DNA from: Anoxypelagibacter sp902613655
GTDB lineage: Bacteria > Pseudomonadota > Alphaproteobacteria > Pelagibacterales > Pelagibacteraceae
DNA length: 26,944 bases
Direction of reading: 5' to 3'
NCBI GenBank assembly: GCA_902613655.1
Contig: CACMHR010000008.1
Coordinates: forward strand, 1-26,944
Notes under the pieces: generated by a model
The model's input: the letters and a program-made list of their open reading frames with translations, nothing else
Told to the model about the DNA's origin: nothing
Databases searched by the model: none
Shown here: piece by piece, positions 14,664 to 22,633 of the stretch
Layout of the letters: every line of letters starts with the position of its first letter
Position numbering within the stretch: the first letter of the stretch is position 1
Translations under genes and position numbers: made by a program

Positions 14664-15530
14664 TTATTTTCTAAATCTTTTAATTAAACTTGAGGTGTCC
14701 CATCTATTTCCACCCATTTTTTGAACTTCACCATAATACTCATCTATTAACTTAGTTATAGGAAGTGGTGAATTGTTTCTTTTTGCTTCATCCATTGCGA
14801 TTTTTAAATCTTTTCTCATCCAATCAACTGCAAAACCATAATCAAATTTATCATCAATCATTGTTTTATATCTATTTTCCATTTGCCAAGATTGTGCAGC
14901 ACCTTTTGAAATTGTCTCGATTACATCTTCCATTTTTAATTTCGCATTAAGTCCAAAATTAATGGCTTCAGATAATCCTTGAACAACACCAGCTATACAA
15001 ATTTGATTTACCATCTTTGCTAATTGACCATTACCTGCAGGGCCCAATAACTTCATTTTCTTACTATAGCTGTCAATTACTGGTGAAGCTTTTTTAAAAG
15101 TATCCTCATCTCCACCAATCATCACAGTTAGAGCTCCATTTTCAGCTCCAGCTTGCCCACCTGAAACAGGTGCATCTAAAAATTGGAAACCAGATTCTTT
15201 TGCCTTTTTATAAAGCTCCCGTGCAATTTCTGCTGAAGCGGTAGTGTTATCAACATAAACACAATTTTTTTTTGCGGATTTGAATAAACCATTTTCTCCA
15301 ATGGTTACCTCTCTAAGATCATTATCGTTACCAACACAAGAAAATATGAAATCAGAGTCCTTTACTGCTTCCATTGGTGATTTGGCAAATTTGCCACCGT
15401 ATTCTTTAGTCCATTTCTCAGCTTTAGATGTGGTTCTATTAAAAACAGTTACATCATGACCAGCTTTTGATATATGTCCAGCCATGGGATATCCCATTAC
15501 ACCCAAACCAATGAAAGATACTTTAGACAT
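14664..15530 (-). CDS. NAD(P)-dependent beta-hydroxyacid dehydrogenase (HIBADH/GarR family)
   Basis: A 288-residue beta-hydroxyacid dehydrogenase. It has FIGLGVMGYPMAGHI at 6-20 (Rossmann GxGxMG), DNTTASAE at about 94-101, DAPVSGGQAGAENGALTVM at 119-137 (substrate motif), and GNGQLAKMVNQ with catalytic Lys172. Family members oxidise 3-hydroxyisobutyrate or reduce tartronate semialdehyde, among others; I cannot choose. The start is firm because the nucleotide-binding glycines begin at residue 8. AAGG about 8 bases before the ATG is a good Shine-Dalgarno. Its ATG (15530) abuts the ATG of the divergent MFS gene (15531) with no spacer, so its promoter must lie inside that gene. The PNPOx-like gene follows 3 bases downstream. 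Confidence 0.92.
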   Translation of the reverse strand: MSKVSFIGLGVMGYPMAGHISKAGHDVTVFNRTTSKAEKWTKEYGGKFAKSPMEAVKDSDFIFSCVGNDNDLREVTIGENGLFKSAKKNCVYVDNTTASAEIARELYKKAKESGFQFLDAPVSGGQAGAENGALTVMIGGDEDTFKKASPVIDSYSKKMKLLGPAGNGQLAKMVNQICIAGVVQGLSEAINFGLNAKLKMEDVIETISKGAAQSWQMENRYKTMIDDKFDYGFAVDWMRKDLKIAMDEAKRNNSPLPITKLIDEYYGEVQKMGGNRWDTSSLIKRFRK

Positions 15531-16760
15531 ATGATAAACCTTAGTATTAATAAAAAAGTTTTAATATTTGGTTTTATATTTACATTTTTTTCAAGCTTTG
15601 GACAGAGTTTTTTTCTTGGTTTATTTAATCCTAGTATTAGAGAAGAACTTGATATTACACACGGACAATTTGGCACAATTTATGCTGTAGCAACAATTTG
15701 CTCGAGTGTTTTTTTAATATGGTTTGGAAAAAAAATTGATGAATTCAAATTATTTAATTATTCATTAATTGTTATAATTATTCTTTTTTCATCATCATTT
15801 TTATTTTCTTTAATCAATAGTATTTATTTTTTAGTAATAGCTATTTTTCTTATGAGATTTTCAGGACAAGGATTAATGTCACATACTTCATCAACTACCA
15901 TATCAAGGTATTTTAATAAAAGAAGGGGGCGCGCTCTAAGTGGTATATGGTTTGGGCTATCCTCAGCAGAATTTATTCTACCAGTTTTAATTATATTTTT
16001 ACTTTCCATTTTTTCATGGAGAACTATATGGCAGTTCATATCAATTATTATATTAATTACTTTGCCTTTAGTAATTTTTTATACAATAAAAACTATTACA
16101 ATAGACTCAAGAGAGACTTCCAATTTGGATGAAAGTAAAAAAAGGTTTAAGAATATTAAAAGTTGGAAAAGATCAGAAGTTTTAAGGGATTTTAAATTTT
16201 ATATAATATCATTAAATATGTTGGCTATGCCATGGATTGCTACAGGTATCTTTATTTATCAATCTTTTATAGCAGACTCCAAACTTTGGGATATTTATAT
16301 TATTCCTAAATCTTTTATGGTTTATTCAGCAACATCAATTTTGACATTAGTATCCTCTGGTTTTCTAGTTGATAAATTTTCAAGTAGAAAATTAATACCT
16401 TTTATGAATGTTCCATTATTAATTGGGATGTTAATATTATACTTTTTTGATTTTTCTTATTCAGCTTATTTTTTCTTTGGTCTACTTGGGATTTCAAATG
16501 GTTTAGCAAATGTCCTAGGATCATCAACATGGGCAGAGATTTATGGTGTCAGATATTTGGGTAGCATAAAGGCACTTACAACAGCTCTAATGGTTTTTTC
16601 AACTGCATTCGGAACTGCTATATTTGGTCTTTTAATTGATCAAGGATTTACAATTGAGTATATAGCTTTGGTGAGCGTTATTTATATAAGTCTTTCACTA
16701 TTAGCACTGTTAATAATAAAAAGCTCAATTGAGCCAATTATTTATTCAAAAAAAACTTGA
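15531..16760 (+). CDS. Major facilitator superfamily transporter
   Basis: A 409-residue hydrophobic protein with about 12 membrane helices. A short INLSINKK cytoplasmic N-terminus leads into helix 1 (VLIFGFIFTFFSSFGQSFF). LIWFGKKIDEFK near residue 65 fits the MFS loop 2-3 G-x-x-x-D-[RK] pattern. MRFSGQGLMSHTSS and STTISRYFNKRRGRALSG with GIWFGLSSAEFILP correspond to helices 4-5. The second half ends with GLANVLGSSTWAEIYG and a final helix. The substrate is unknown; organic acids or small osmolytes are typical. The open frame extends 19 codons upstream, but that extension is antisense to the neighbouring gene's strongly conserved start, so ATG 15531 is preferred. The gap to rpoZ is 36 bases. 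Confidence 0.87.
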   Translation: MINLSINKKVLIFGFIFTFFSSFGQSFFLGLFNPSIREELDITHGQFGTIYAVATICSSVFLIWFGKKIDEFKLFNYSLIVIIILFSSSFLFSLINSIYFLVIAIFLMRFSGQGLMSHTSSTTISRYFNKRRGRALSGIWFGLSSAEFILPVLIIFLLSIFSWRTIWQFISIIILITLPLVIFYTIKTITIDSRETSNLDESKKRFKNIKSWKRSEVLRDFKFYIISLNMLAMPWIATGIFIYQSFIADSKLWDIYIIPKSFMVYSATSILTLVSSGFLVDKFSSRKLIPFMNVPLLIGMLILYFFDFSYSAYFFFGLLGISNGLANVLGSSTWAEIYGVRYLGSIKALTTALMVFSTAFGTAIFGLLIDQGFTIEYIALVSVIYISLSLLALLIIKSSIEPIIYSKKT

Positions 16761-16796
16761 TTTTTCTGATCCTTTTAACTATTTATTGCTAATCTT

Positions 16797-17252
16797 ATGG
16801 CCCGAATAACAGTGGAAGATTGTCTCGAAAAAGTTGAAAATCAATATGATTTAGTTTTGTTGGCGAAGGAAAGAACTTCCCAATTAAATTCAGGTTCTGA
16901 AATGCTTGTTGAGGAAGATAATGATAAAAGAACAGTGGTTGCACTAAGAGAAATAGCCGAGGGAAAAGTAGATGTCGATGAGTTAAAAAAAAGCACTGTT
17001 TTAAGATTAAGAAAAGAGCCTGATGAAAATTTAGAGGAGCAAGACACTGAAGAAATTTCCTCAGATGATTTTGAGAAACAATACAAAGGGGAGGTATCTA
17101 AGTCTGGAGTAGCTATATTGCCTTCAAAAAGAATGAGAAAAATACCATCTCCTTCTGCCCAATCTTCAAATTTAGAAGAAGATGCAAAAAAAATACCAGA
17201 AGATAAAAGTTCACCCCTAAAACTAACCGAAGAAGTAGAAGAAAAAAAATAA
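16797..17252 (+). CDS. rpoZ: DNA-directed RNA polymerase subunit omega
   Basis: A 151-residue protein whose first about 75 residues are omega: MARITVEDCLEKVENQYDLV, then LLAKERTSQLNSG (the RArQL-type helix) and KRTVVALREIAEGKV at about 44-58. It binds beta' and helps assemble RNA polymerase. The remainder, about 75 residues, is acidic and proline/serine-containing (EEQDTEEISSDDFEKQ, PSPSAQSS, KIPEDKSS) and predicted disordered. Alphaproteobacterial omegas often carry such tails. No spoT/relA follows, unlike many proteobacteria; dusA starts directly after the stop. The MFS gene lies 36 bases upstream, so rpoZ probably has its own promoter within or near that gene. Confidence 0.93.
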   Translation: MARITVEDCLEKVENQYDLVLLAKERTSQLNSGSEMLVEEDNDKRTVVALREIAEGKVDVDELKKSTVLRLRKEPDENLEEQDTEEISSDDFEKQYKGEVSKSGVAILPSKRMRKIPSPSAQSSNLEEDAKKIPEDKSSPLKLTEEVEEKK

Positions 17253-18245
17253 TTGAATATCAATAGAAAAGTTTGTGTTGCTCCAATGATGGATTGTACG
17301 GATCGACATGAAAGATATTTTCTTAGATTATTAAGTAAAAACGTAATGTTATATACTGAAATGGTTGCGACCAAATCCGCAATACATGGAAATAGAAAAA
17401 AGATATTAGGGTTTAGCGAAGCAGAAAAGCCAGTTGCTCTTCAAGTTGGTGGTTCAAACAAAAACGAGCTATCAGAAGTATGTAAAATCGCTGAAGAAAT
17501 GGGGTATGATGAAATCAATATAAATCTTGGATGTCCGAGCAAGAAAGTACAAAAAAATAAGTTTGGAGCATGTCTTATTAAAGAGCCTGACTTGGTTGCT
17601 GAATGTATAAACAAAATGGTTAACTCTTGTAAAATTCCAGTTACCGCAAAAACTAGGATAGGTTTTGATCAAACAGAAGATTTTGATTATTTAAACTCAT
17701 TTGTAAGTAAAATTTCAAATGCTGGAGCTAAAACAATTATTTTACATGCAAGAAAAGCAATTTTAAAAGGTCTTACTCCCAAAGAAAATCTAAAAATTCC
17801 AAAGTTAAACTACCCAATGGTATATAAAATAAAAAAACATAACAAAAATTTGGAAATTATTATAAACGGTGGAATAGTTAATTGTTCACAAATAAAGGAA
17901 CATTTGAACAATTGTGATGGAGTTATGATAGGAAGGGCAATTTATCAAAACCCATATTTTTTAGCTGAAATTGAAAAAACTTTTTTTAATAATGCAAATA
18001 TTCCAACAAGATCTGAGATTGCAGAAAAATTAGTTGAATATGTAAAAGATGAAGTAAAGAAAGGAACCAGGATAAACCAAATTATGAGACACACTGTTGG
18101 TTTGTACCATGGTCAAAATGGTGCAAATAAGTGGAAAAGATATTTAAGTGATAACATGATGGCCAGAAATTCAGATTTTCAAAAAGTAAACCATATTATG
18201 GAGATAGTTCAAAACAATGAAAAAGCTAACCAAGTAACTTCATGA
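17253..18245 (+). CDS. dusA: tRNA-dihydrouridine synthase A
   Basis: A 330-residue FMN-dependent Dus enzyme reducing U20/U20a in the tRNA D-loop. DusA-type motifs are CVAPMMDCTDRHERYF at 8-23, TEMVATKSAIHG, PVALQVGG, NLGCPSKKVQKNKFGACLI with the catalytic-type Cys in GCPS, TAKTRIG, HARKAILKGLTPKENLKIP and MIGRAIYQNP. The family's MxDWTDRHCR is here MMDCTDRHER, a Trp-to-Cys and a Cys-to-Glu change. The start is TTG at 17253, directly after the rpoZ stop; no ATG lies in the first ten codons that would keep the conserved N-terminus. Its stop overlaps the TauE start (ATGA, 4 bases). FMN-binding residues elsewhere look intact. Confidence 0.93.
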   Translation: MNINRKVCVAPMMDCTDRHERYFLRLLSKNVMLYTEMVATKSAIHGNRKKILGFSEAEKPVALQVGGSNKNELSEVCKIAEEMGYDEININLGCPSKKVQKNKFGACLIKEPDLVAECINKMVNSCKIPVTAKTRIGFDQTEDFDYLNSFVSKISNAGAKTIILHARKAILKGLTPKENLKIPKLNYPMVYKIKKHNKNLEIIINGGIVNCSQIKEHLNNCDGVMIGRAIYQNPYFLAEIEKTFFNNANIPTRSEIAEKLVEYVKDEVKKGTRINQIMRHTVGLYHGQNGANKWKRYLSDNMMARNSDFQKVNHIMEIVQNNEKANQVTS

Positions 18246-19072
18246 TTGAAAATTTTTCTACAGATCAAATTTTATTTTTTCTTTTAGTTATGACATTAAC
18301 AGCAGTTCTAGCAGGTTTTTTTGCAGGTTTTTTTGGAATCGGAGGAGGAATAATTACAGTTCCGTGTCTTTTTTATATATTCGGTGCTGTAGGAGTGGAC
18401 AAATCTTATTTAATGCATCTTGCAGTAGGAACGTCATTTGCGATCATTGTTCCTACAGCTATGATGTCAGTTTATACACACTACAAACATAATGCAGTAG
18501 ATTTTGGTGTATTAAAATCTTACGGGATATTTGTAGTATTTGGTGTCATTATAGGTAGTTTTTTCGCAGCATACTTACACACAAAATCTTTAATTCTTTT
18601 TTTTAGTATTGTTATGTATTTACTTGCACTTAACTTGATTTTTTTAAGAGAAAAAACGAAAATAAAATTAAAATTTAGTTTATTTCAAAGAACTTTTTTT
18701 GGCTTAATTGTTGGATTTGTCTCTTCACTTATGGGTATCGGTGGCGCTATAATGAATGTCCCAATTTTGAAATTTGTTGGTTATACCATTAATAAATCTA
18801 TAGGTAGTGCAGCATCTATTGGTTTTTTAATAGCTATATTTGGTTGTTTGGGTTTTTTAATTTCTGGAATTATAATCAAAACAAACATCCCTTTAAGCTA
18901 TGGTTTTATAAATATACCTGCTTTTCTTATTTTTATACCAATAACAATAATAATGGCCAAGGTTGGTGCCAACTCTGTTCACAAAATTAAAAGAGAGATT
19001 ATTACAAAATTGTTCGGTTTATTTCTTATTCTTATTGCTAGTAGATTTCTATACGACTTTATTAACTATTAA
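18242..19072 (+). CDS. TauE/SafE-family sulfite/anion permease
   Basis: A 276-residue membrane protein with about 8 helices and the internal duplication of TauE/SafE (DUF81). Repeat 1 has GFFAGFFGIGGGIITVPCL at about 25-43. Repeat 2 has GFVSSLMGIGGAIMNVPIL at about 158-176. AVGTSFAIIVPTAMMS follows repeat 1 and IGSAASIGFLIAIFG follows repeat 2. Members export sulfite, sulfoacetate or related anions, but most are uncharacterised. The GTSFAII / GSAASIG pairing gives further support for the duplicated fold. It is coupled to dusA by ATGA and overlaps the convergent phosphohexomutase stop by 4 bases. Confidence 0.88.
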   Translation: MIENFSTDQILFFLLVMTLTAVLAGFFAGFFGIGGGIITVPCLFYIFGAVGVDKSYLMHLAVGTSFAIIVPTAMMSVYTHYKHNAVDFGVLKSYGIFVVFGVIIGSFFAAYLHTKSLILFFSIVMYLLALNLIFLREKTKIKLKFSLFQRTFFGLIVGFVSSLMGIGGAIMNVPILKFVGYTINKSIGSAASIGFLIAIFGCLGFLISGIIIKTNIPLSYGFINIPAFLIFIPITIIMAKVGANSVHKIKREIITKLFGLFLILIASRFLYDFINY

Positions 19073-20511
19073 ATTTTTTGGTCATATTTACCAACTTTGC
19101 CAGTTTTTTTCAATAAATTGTCTATAAAACTAAATATTCTTTTTGTACTTTTATCTGATGAGGTGCTTTCGACTACCACTACTAACGAAGGCTTATTTGA
19201 GGAGGCTCTAATTAATCCCCAAGAACTATCTTCTAAAACAAATCTCACACCATTTACAGTTAAAATTTCTTTTATAAATTTATCGTCTATTTTAATTTTC
19301 TTATTCTTTATTTCTTTCACCTTTTCCACTAAATTTTCAACAACTTTATATTTTTCTTCATCTTTACAGAATGGGGCCATAGTAGGTGACTGAAATGTTT
19401 TAGGAAGAGAATTAATTATAGAATTCATTTTTTTATTTTCATTGTCTAATAATTTACAGACTTGAATTGCAGAACTTATTCCATCATCATAACCAAAGCC
19501 TATTGGATCATTAAAGAAAAAATGCCCACTTTTTTCAAAACCGGCTAAGGCTTTTTCTTTATTGACCTTTCTTTTAATATGAGAGTGACCAGTTTTCCAA
19601 TAAATTGTTTTACAGTTATTCTTTAAAAGAACTTCGTCATCAATATATAAACCAGTAGACTTTACATCTACAATAAACTTCGAATTTTTGTAAGTATTGG
19701 ATAAATTTCTTGCAATTACCAAACCAATCTTATCTGAATATATTTCTTCGCCTTTTTCATCTATTACTCCTACACGATCACCATCACCATCAAATCCAAA
19801 ACCTATATCGGCACTATTTTCCTTTACACATTTAGATATTGCTTCTAACATTTTTAAATCTTCCGGATTAGGATTATATTTAGGAAAAGTAAAGTCTAAT
19901 TTACAATCTAATTCAATTACATCACAACCAATTCCTTTTAGAATTTCAGGCGCAAATACTCCAGCTGTCCCATTTCCACATGCCACTACAGCCTTTATTT
20001 TTTTTTTAATTTTATTTTTATTTATTAAATCTTTAATATATATTTTTTGAAAATCATTAATTATTTTGTCACTCCCATTTCCAGTTATAAATTTTTTCTT
20101 CAATGTAATTTCTTTCAATTCATTCATTTCGTTAGGTGTATGAGTTAGCCCTTTTTCGATTCCCATTTTCACACCTGTCCAACCATTTTCATTGTGGCTA
20201 GCTGTTATCATAGCTATCGCATCAGAATCTAATTTGAATTGTGCGTAATAAACAGTTGGAGTTAGTGAAAGGCCAATATCCTCAATATTACATCCTGTAG
20301 AAATCAAGCCTTTTTTAAAATATGATTTAACCTCCTCACTGTAAGATCTGTAATCGTGACCAACAATTATTTTTGGGTTTTTTTTTTTTGTTCTATTTAT
20401 AACCTGTGTGCCTAATCCTTTTCCAAGTTCCTCGATACCCTCTAAATCAATATCTTTTGGATACAGCCATCTAGCATCATATTCTCTAAATCCACTTTCT
20501 TTGATTTTCAT
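19069..20511 (-). CDS. Phosphomannomutase/phosphoglucomutase family protein
   Basis: A 480-residue alpha-D-phosphohexomutase. Domain 1 has FREYDARW at 8-15 and the phosphoserine loop ITASHNENGWTGVK with Ser105. Domain 2 begins near 170. The metal loop FDGDGDRVGVID (Asp241, 243, 245) is in domain 2-3. Domain 3 has GFEKSGHFFF at 323-332, where the family consensus is GE.SGH. Domain 4 ends with SWGLIRASSNKPSLVVVVES, where RASNTEP-type phosphate binding is expected. It interconverts 1- and 6-phosphohexoses, supplying mannose-1-P or glucose-1-P for nucleotide sugars and therefore the glycan genes nearby. The gene stands alone on its strand, diverging from nrdA across 169 bases. Confidence 0.9.
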   Translation of the reverse strand: MKIKESGFREYDARWLYPKDIDLEGIEELGKGLGTQVINRTKKKNPKIIVGHDYRSYSEEVKSYFKKGLISTGCNIEDIGLSLTPTVYYAQFKLDSDAIAMITASHNENGWTGVKMGIEKGLTHTPNEMNELKEITLKKKFITGNGSDKIINDFQKIYIKDLINKNKIKKKIKAVVACGNGTAGVFAPEILKGIGCDVIELDCKLDFTFPKYNPNPEDLKMLEAISKCVKENSADIGFGFDGDGDRVGVIDEKGEEIYSDKIGLVIARNLSNTYKNSKFIVDVKSTGLYIDDEVLLKNNCKTIYWKTGHSHIKRKVNKEKALAGFEKSGHFFFNDPIGFGYDDGISSAIQVCKLLDNENKKMNSIINSLPKTFQSPTMAPFCKDEEKYKVVENLVEKVKEIKNKKIKIDDKFIKEILTVNGVRFVLEDSSWGLIRASSNKPSLVVVVESTSSDKSTKRIFSFIDNLLKKTGKVGKYDQKI

Positions 20512-20559
20512 TATTTCAATTGATTTATTAACAATAGATTTAACAGAATTATTTTAAAC

Positions 20560-20586
20560 TTGAAAAAACATTTATGTTCATATAAT
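20560..20586 (+). promoter_or_regulatory. Candidate nrdAB promoter
   Basis: TTGAAA at 20560-20565 and a perfect TATAAT at 20581-20586 are separated by 15 bases, slightly short of the ideal 17. Transcription would start near 20593, giving an 88-base leader. A weaker alternative is TTGCTA (20593-20598) with TATTAA (20615-20620, spacer 16). Both place the inverted repeat at 20633-20647 downstream of the start. Confidence 0.4.
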
Positions 20587-20632
20587 GTTCTCTTGCTATG
20601 TATGTTATTTAGTGTATTAATAAATCTGTAAC

Positions 20633-20647
20633 ACAACATATAGTTGT
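20633..20647. promoter_or_regulatory. Inverted repeat ACAAC-N5-GTTGT upstream of nrdA; possible operator
   Basis: ACAAC ATATA GTTGT has perfect 5-base arms around an AT centre, 33 bases before the nrdA ATG. It resembles but does not match the 16-base NrdR box (acaCwATATwGtgt type): spacing and arm bases differ. A single site was seen, whereas NrdR boxes usually come in pairs. Treat it as an operator candidate for a regulator of ribonucleotide reductase, not as a proven NrdR site. Confidence 0.3.
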
Positions 20648-20680
20648 TTTGCTCAAATAAGTCGGTAAAATAAGGAAATT

Positions 20681-22633
20681 ATGAATAAAAATGTAACTTT
20701 GGCAATAGAAAAGGCTGTCTCAAATTTAGATAAGATTGAAAATAACGATCTTTTAAAAGATATTGATAACAAAAAACCAGATTTATTCTCGTTAAACCAA
20801 GAAACAGAACTTTTTCAAAATGATAAAGGGATTATAATCAAAATCGATAGATCAAGAGATGAAAATCTCACTGATTTTGGTAAAGCAACTTTGTCTGACA
20901 GATATTTAGGACAGAATGAATCTTTCCAAGACTTGTTCGCTCGGGTAGCAAGCACTTATGCTGACAACAATCTTCACGCCCAAAGGCTTTATAATTACAT
21001 TAGTAATTTATGGTTTATGCCTGCCACACCAGTTCTATCTAACGGCGGCACAGAAAGAGGTTTGCCTATTTCATGTTTTTTAAACGAAGCGGGAGATAGT
21101 TTGAATGGCATTTTAGATTTATGGAGCGAAAATGTTTGGCTAGCTGCAAGAGGTGGAGGAATAGGAAGTTATTGGGGTAACCTAAGATCCATCGGAGAAA
21201 AGATTGGTAAAGTTGGCAAAACTTCAGGGATAATACCTTTCATCAAAGTGATGGACTCACTAACTTTGGCTATTAGTCAAGGCTCTCTAAGAAGAGGATC
21301 TGCAGCGTGTTATCTCCCAATTGATCATCCCGAGATAGAAGAATTTATAGAAATGAGAAGACCTACAGGTGGGGATACTAACAGGAGATCTTTGAACTTG
21401 CATCATGGTATTTTAGTTTCCGATGCTTTTATGAGAGCAGTTGAAACAGATAGTCAGTGGGCTCTAAAAAGTCCAAAAGACGGATCAGTTCAAGCAACTT
21501 TATCTGCAAGAAATTTATGGATAAGACTTTTAACTGCAAGAGTGGAAACAGGCGAACCTTATATAATTTATATCGATACTGTAAACCGACAAATACCGCA
21601 GCATCACAAATTAGCAGGGCTGACAGTTAAAACATCAAATCTTTGTAGTGAGATTACATTGCCTACTGGAAAAGACAGAGAAGGAAATGAGAGAACAGCA
21701 GTGTGTTGTTTATCTTCTTTAAATATAGAAAAATATGACGAATGGAAAGACGATAAAAATTTTATTGAAGATATAATGAGATTTTTAGATAACGTTCTTA
21801 CAGATTTTATAAATAAAGCACCCGATAGTTTTGCAAATGCAAAATATGCTGCAGCAAAGGAAAGAAGTGTTGGTTTAGGCGTTATGGGATTACATTCTTA
21901 TTTTCAACAAAAAGGAATTCCCTTTGGATCTGTAATGAGCAAAGTGTGGAATAAAAAAATATTTGCATTAATACAGAAAAAGGTTGACCAAGCGTCAAAA
22001 GATCTTGCCGAGGAAAGAGGGGCGTGTCCAGATGCCGAAGAGTTTGGAATAAAAGAAAGATTTTCAAATAAAACTGCAATTGCCCCTACAGCTTCAATTT
22101 CAATTATTTGTGGTGGAGCTTCACCTGGGATTGAACCTATCGCTGCCAATAGTTATACTCACAAAACTCTTTCCGGTTCATACAATGTTAGAAATAAGTA
22201 TCTAACAAAAATTTTAGAAAAACATGGAAAGAACACAGATGAAGTTTGGTCTACTATAACAACAAATCAGGGTTCGGTTTCTCACCTTGAGTTTTTAACC
22301 AAAGAAGAGAAAGAAACATTCAAAACAGCTTTCGAAATAGATCAAAGATGGATTGTTGAATTAGGTGCAGATAGAACTCCTCACATTTCCCAAGCACAAT
22401 CAGTCAACGTTTTTGTACCTGCTGATGTCCATAAAAAAGACCTTCATCAATTACATTTTCAGGCTTGGAAAAAAGGTCTAAAAAGCCTTTATTACTGCAG
22501 ATCCAAATCTATTCAAAGAGCAGAAAATATTAATGCAGGTTCATCCACAGATGTGACAAAGAATGTTTATTCAAATAAAAAAGAATCAAGTAATGAAGAT
22601 AATAAATATGAGGAGTGTCTATCATGTCAGTAA
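20681..22633 (+). CDS. nrdA: Ribonucleoside-diphosphate reductase, alpha subunit (class I)
   Basis: A 650-residue R1 subunit. Active-site residues are visible: Cys132 in ISCFLNEAGDS (E. coli C225), the N-x-C-x-E triad Asn320/Cys322/Glu324 in NLCSEI, Cys342 in AVCCLSS (E. coli C462), the stacked tyrosines in LYYCRSKS near 615, and the C-terminal redox pair Cys646/Cys649 (EECLSCQ). The protein reduces NDPs to dNDPs with NrdB. The N-terminus has no recognisable ATP-cone (about 90 residues with V.KRdG), and the length is about 110 residues below E. coli NrdA. dATP feedback through the cone is therefore probably absent. AAGGA 6 bases before the ATG supports the start. It overlaps nrdB by 10 bases. 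Confidence 0.96.
   Translation: MNKNVTLAIEKAVSNLDKIENNDLLKDIDNKKPDLFSLNQETELFQNDKGIIIKIDRSRDENLTDFGKATLSDRYLGQNESFQDLFARVASTYADNNLHAQRLYNYISNLWFMPATPVLSNGGTERGLPISCFLNEAGDSLNGILDLWSENVWLAARGGGIGSYWGNLRSIGEKIGKVGKTSGIIPFIKVMDSLTLAISQGSLRRGSAACYLPIDHPEIEEFIEMRRPTGGDTNRRSLNLHHGILVSDAFMRAVETDSQWALKSPKDGSVQATLSARNLWIRLLTARVETGEPYIIYIDTVNRQIPQHHKLAGLTVKTSNLCSEITLPTGKDREGNERTAVCCLSSLNIEKYDEWKDDKNFIEDIMRFLDNVLTDFINKAPDSFANAKYAAAKERSVGLGVMGLHSYFQQKGIPFGSVMSKVWNKKIFALIQKKVDQASKDLAEERGACPDAEEFGIKERFSNKTAIAPTASISIICGGASPGIEPIAANSYTHKTLSGSYNVRNKYLTKILEKHGKNTDEVWSTITTNQGSVSHLEFLTKEEKETFKTAFEIDQRWIVELGADRTPHISQAQSVNVFVPADVHKKDLHQLHFQAWKKGLKSLYYCRSKSIQRAENINAGSSTDVTKNVYSNKKESSNEDNKYEECLSCQ

Noticed and set aside
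15474..15530. 19-codon N-terminal extension of the MFS transporter
   Set aside because: The extension is antisense to the Rossmann motif of the neighbouring dehydrogenase and adds a polar segment untypical of MFS N-termini. ATG 15531 is a better start.
16841..17374. 177-codon open frame antisense to rpoZ
   Set aside because: It is a mirror of the acidic, GAA-rich rpoZ/dusA sequence, giving a Ser/Phe-rich protein with no family features. The forward frames are clear known genes.
19697..20050. 117-codon forward frame inside the phosphohexomutase gene
   Set aside because: Opposite strand carries conserved catalytic motifs in this stretch; the forward product is low-complexity.
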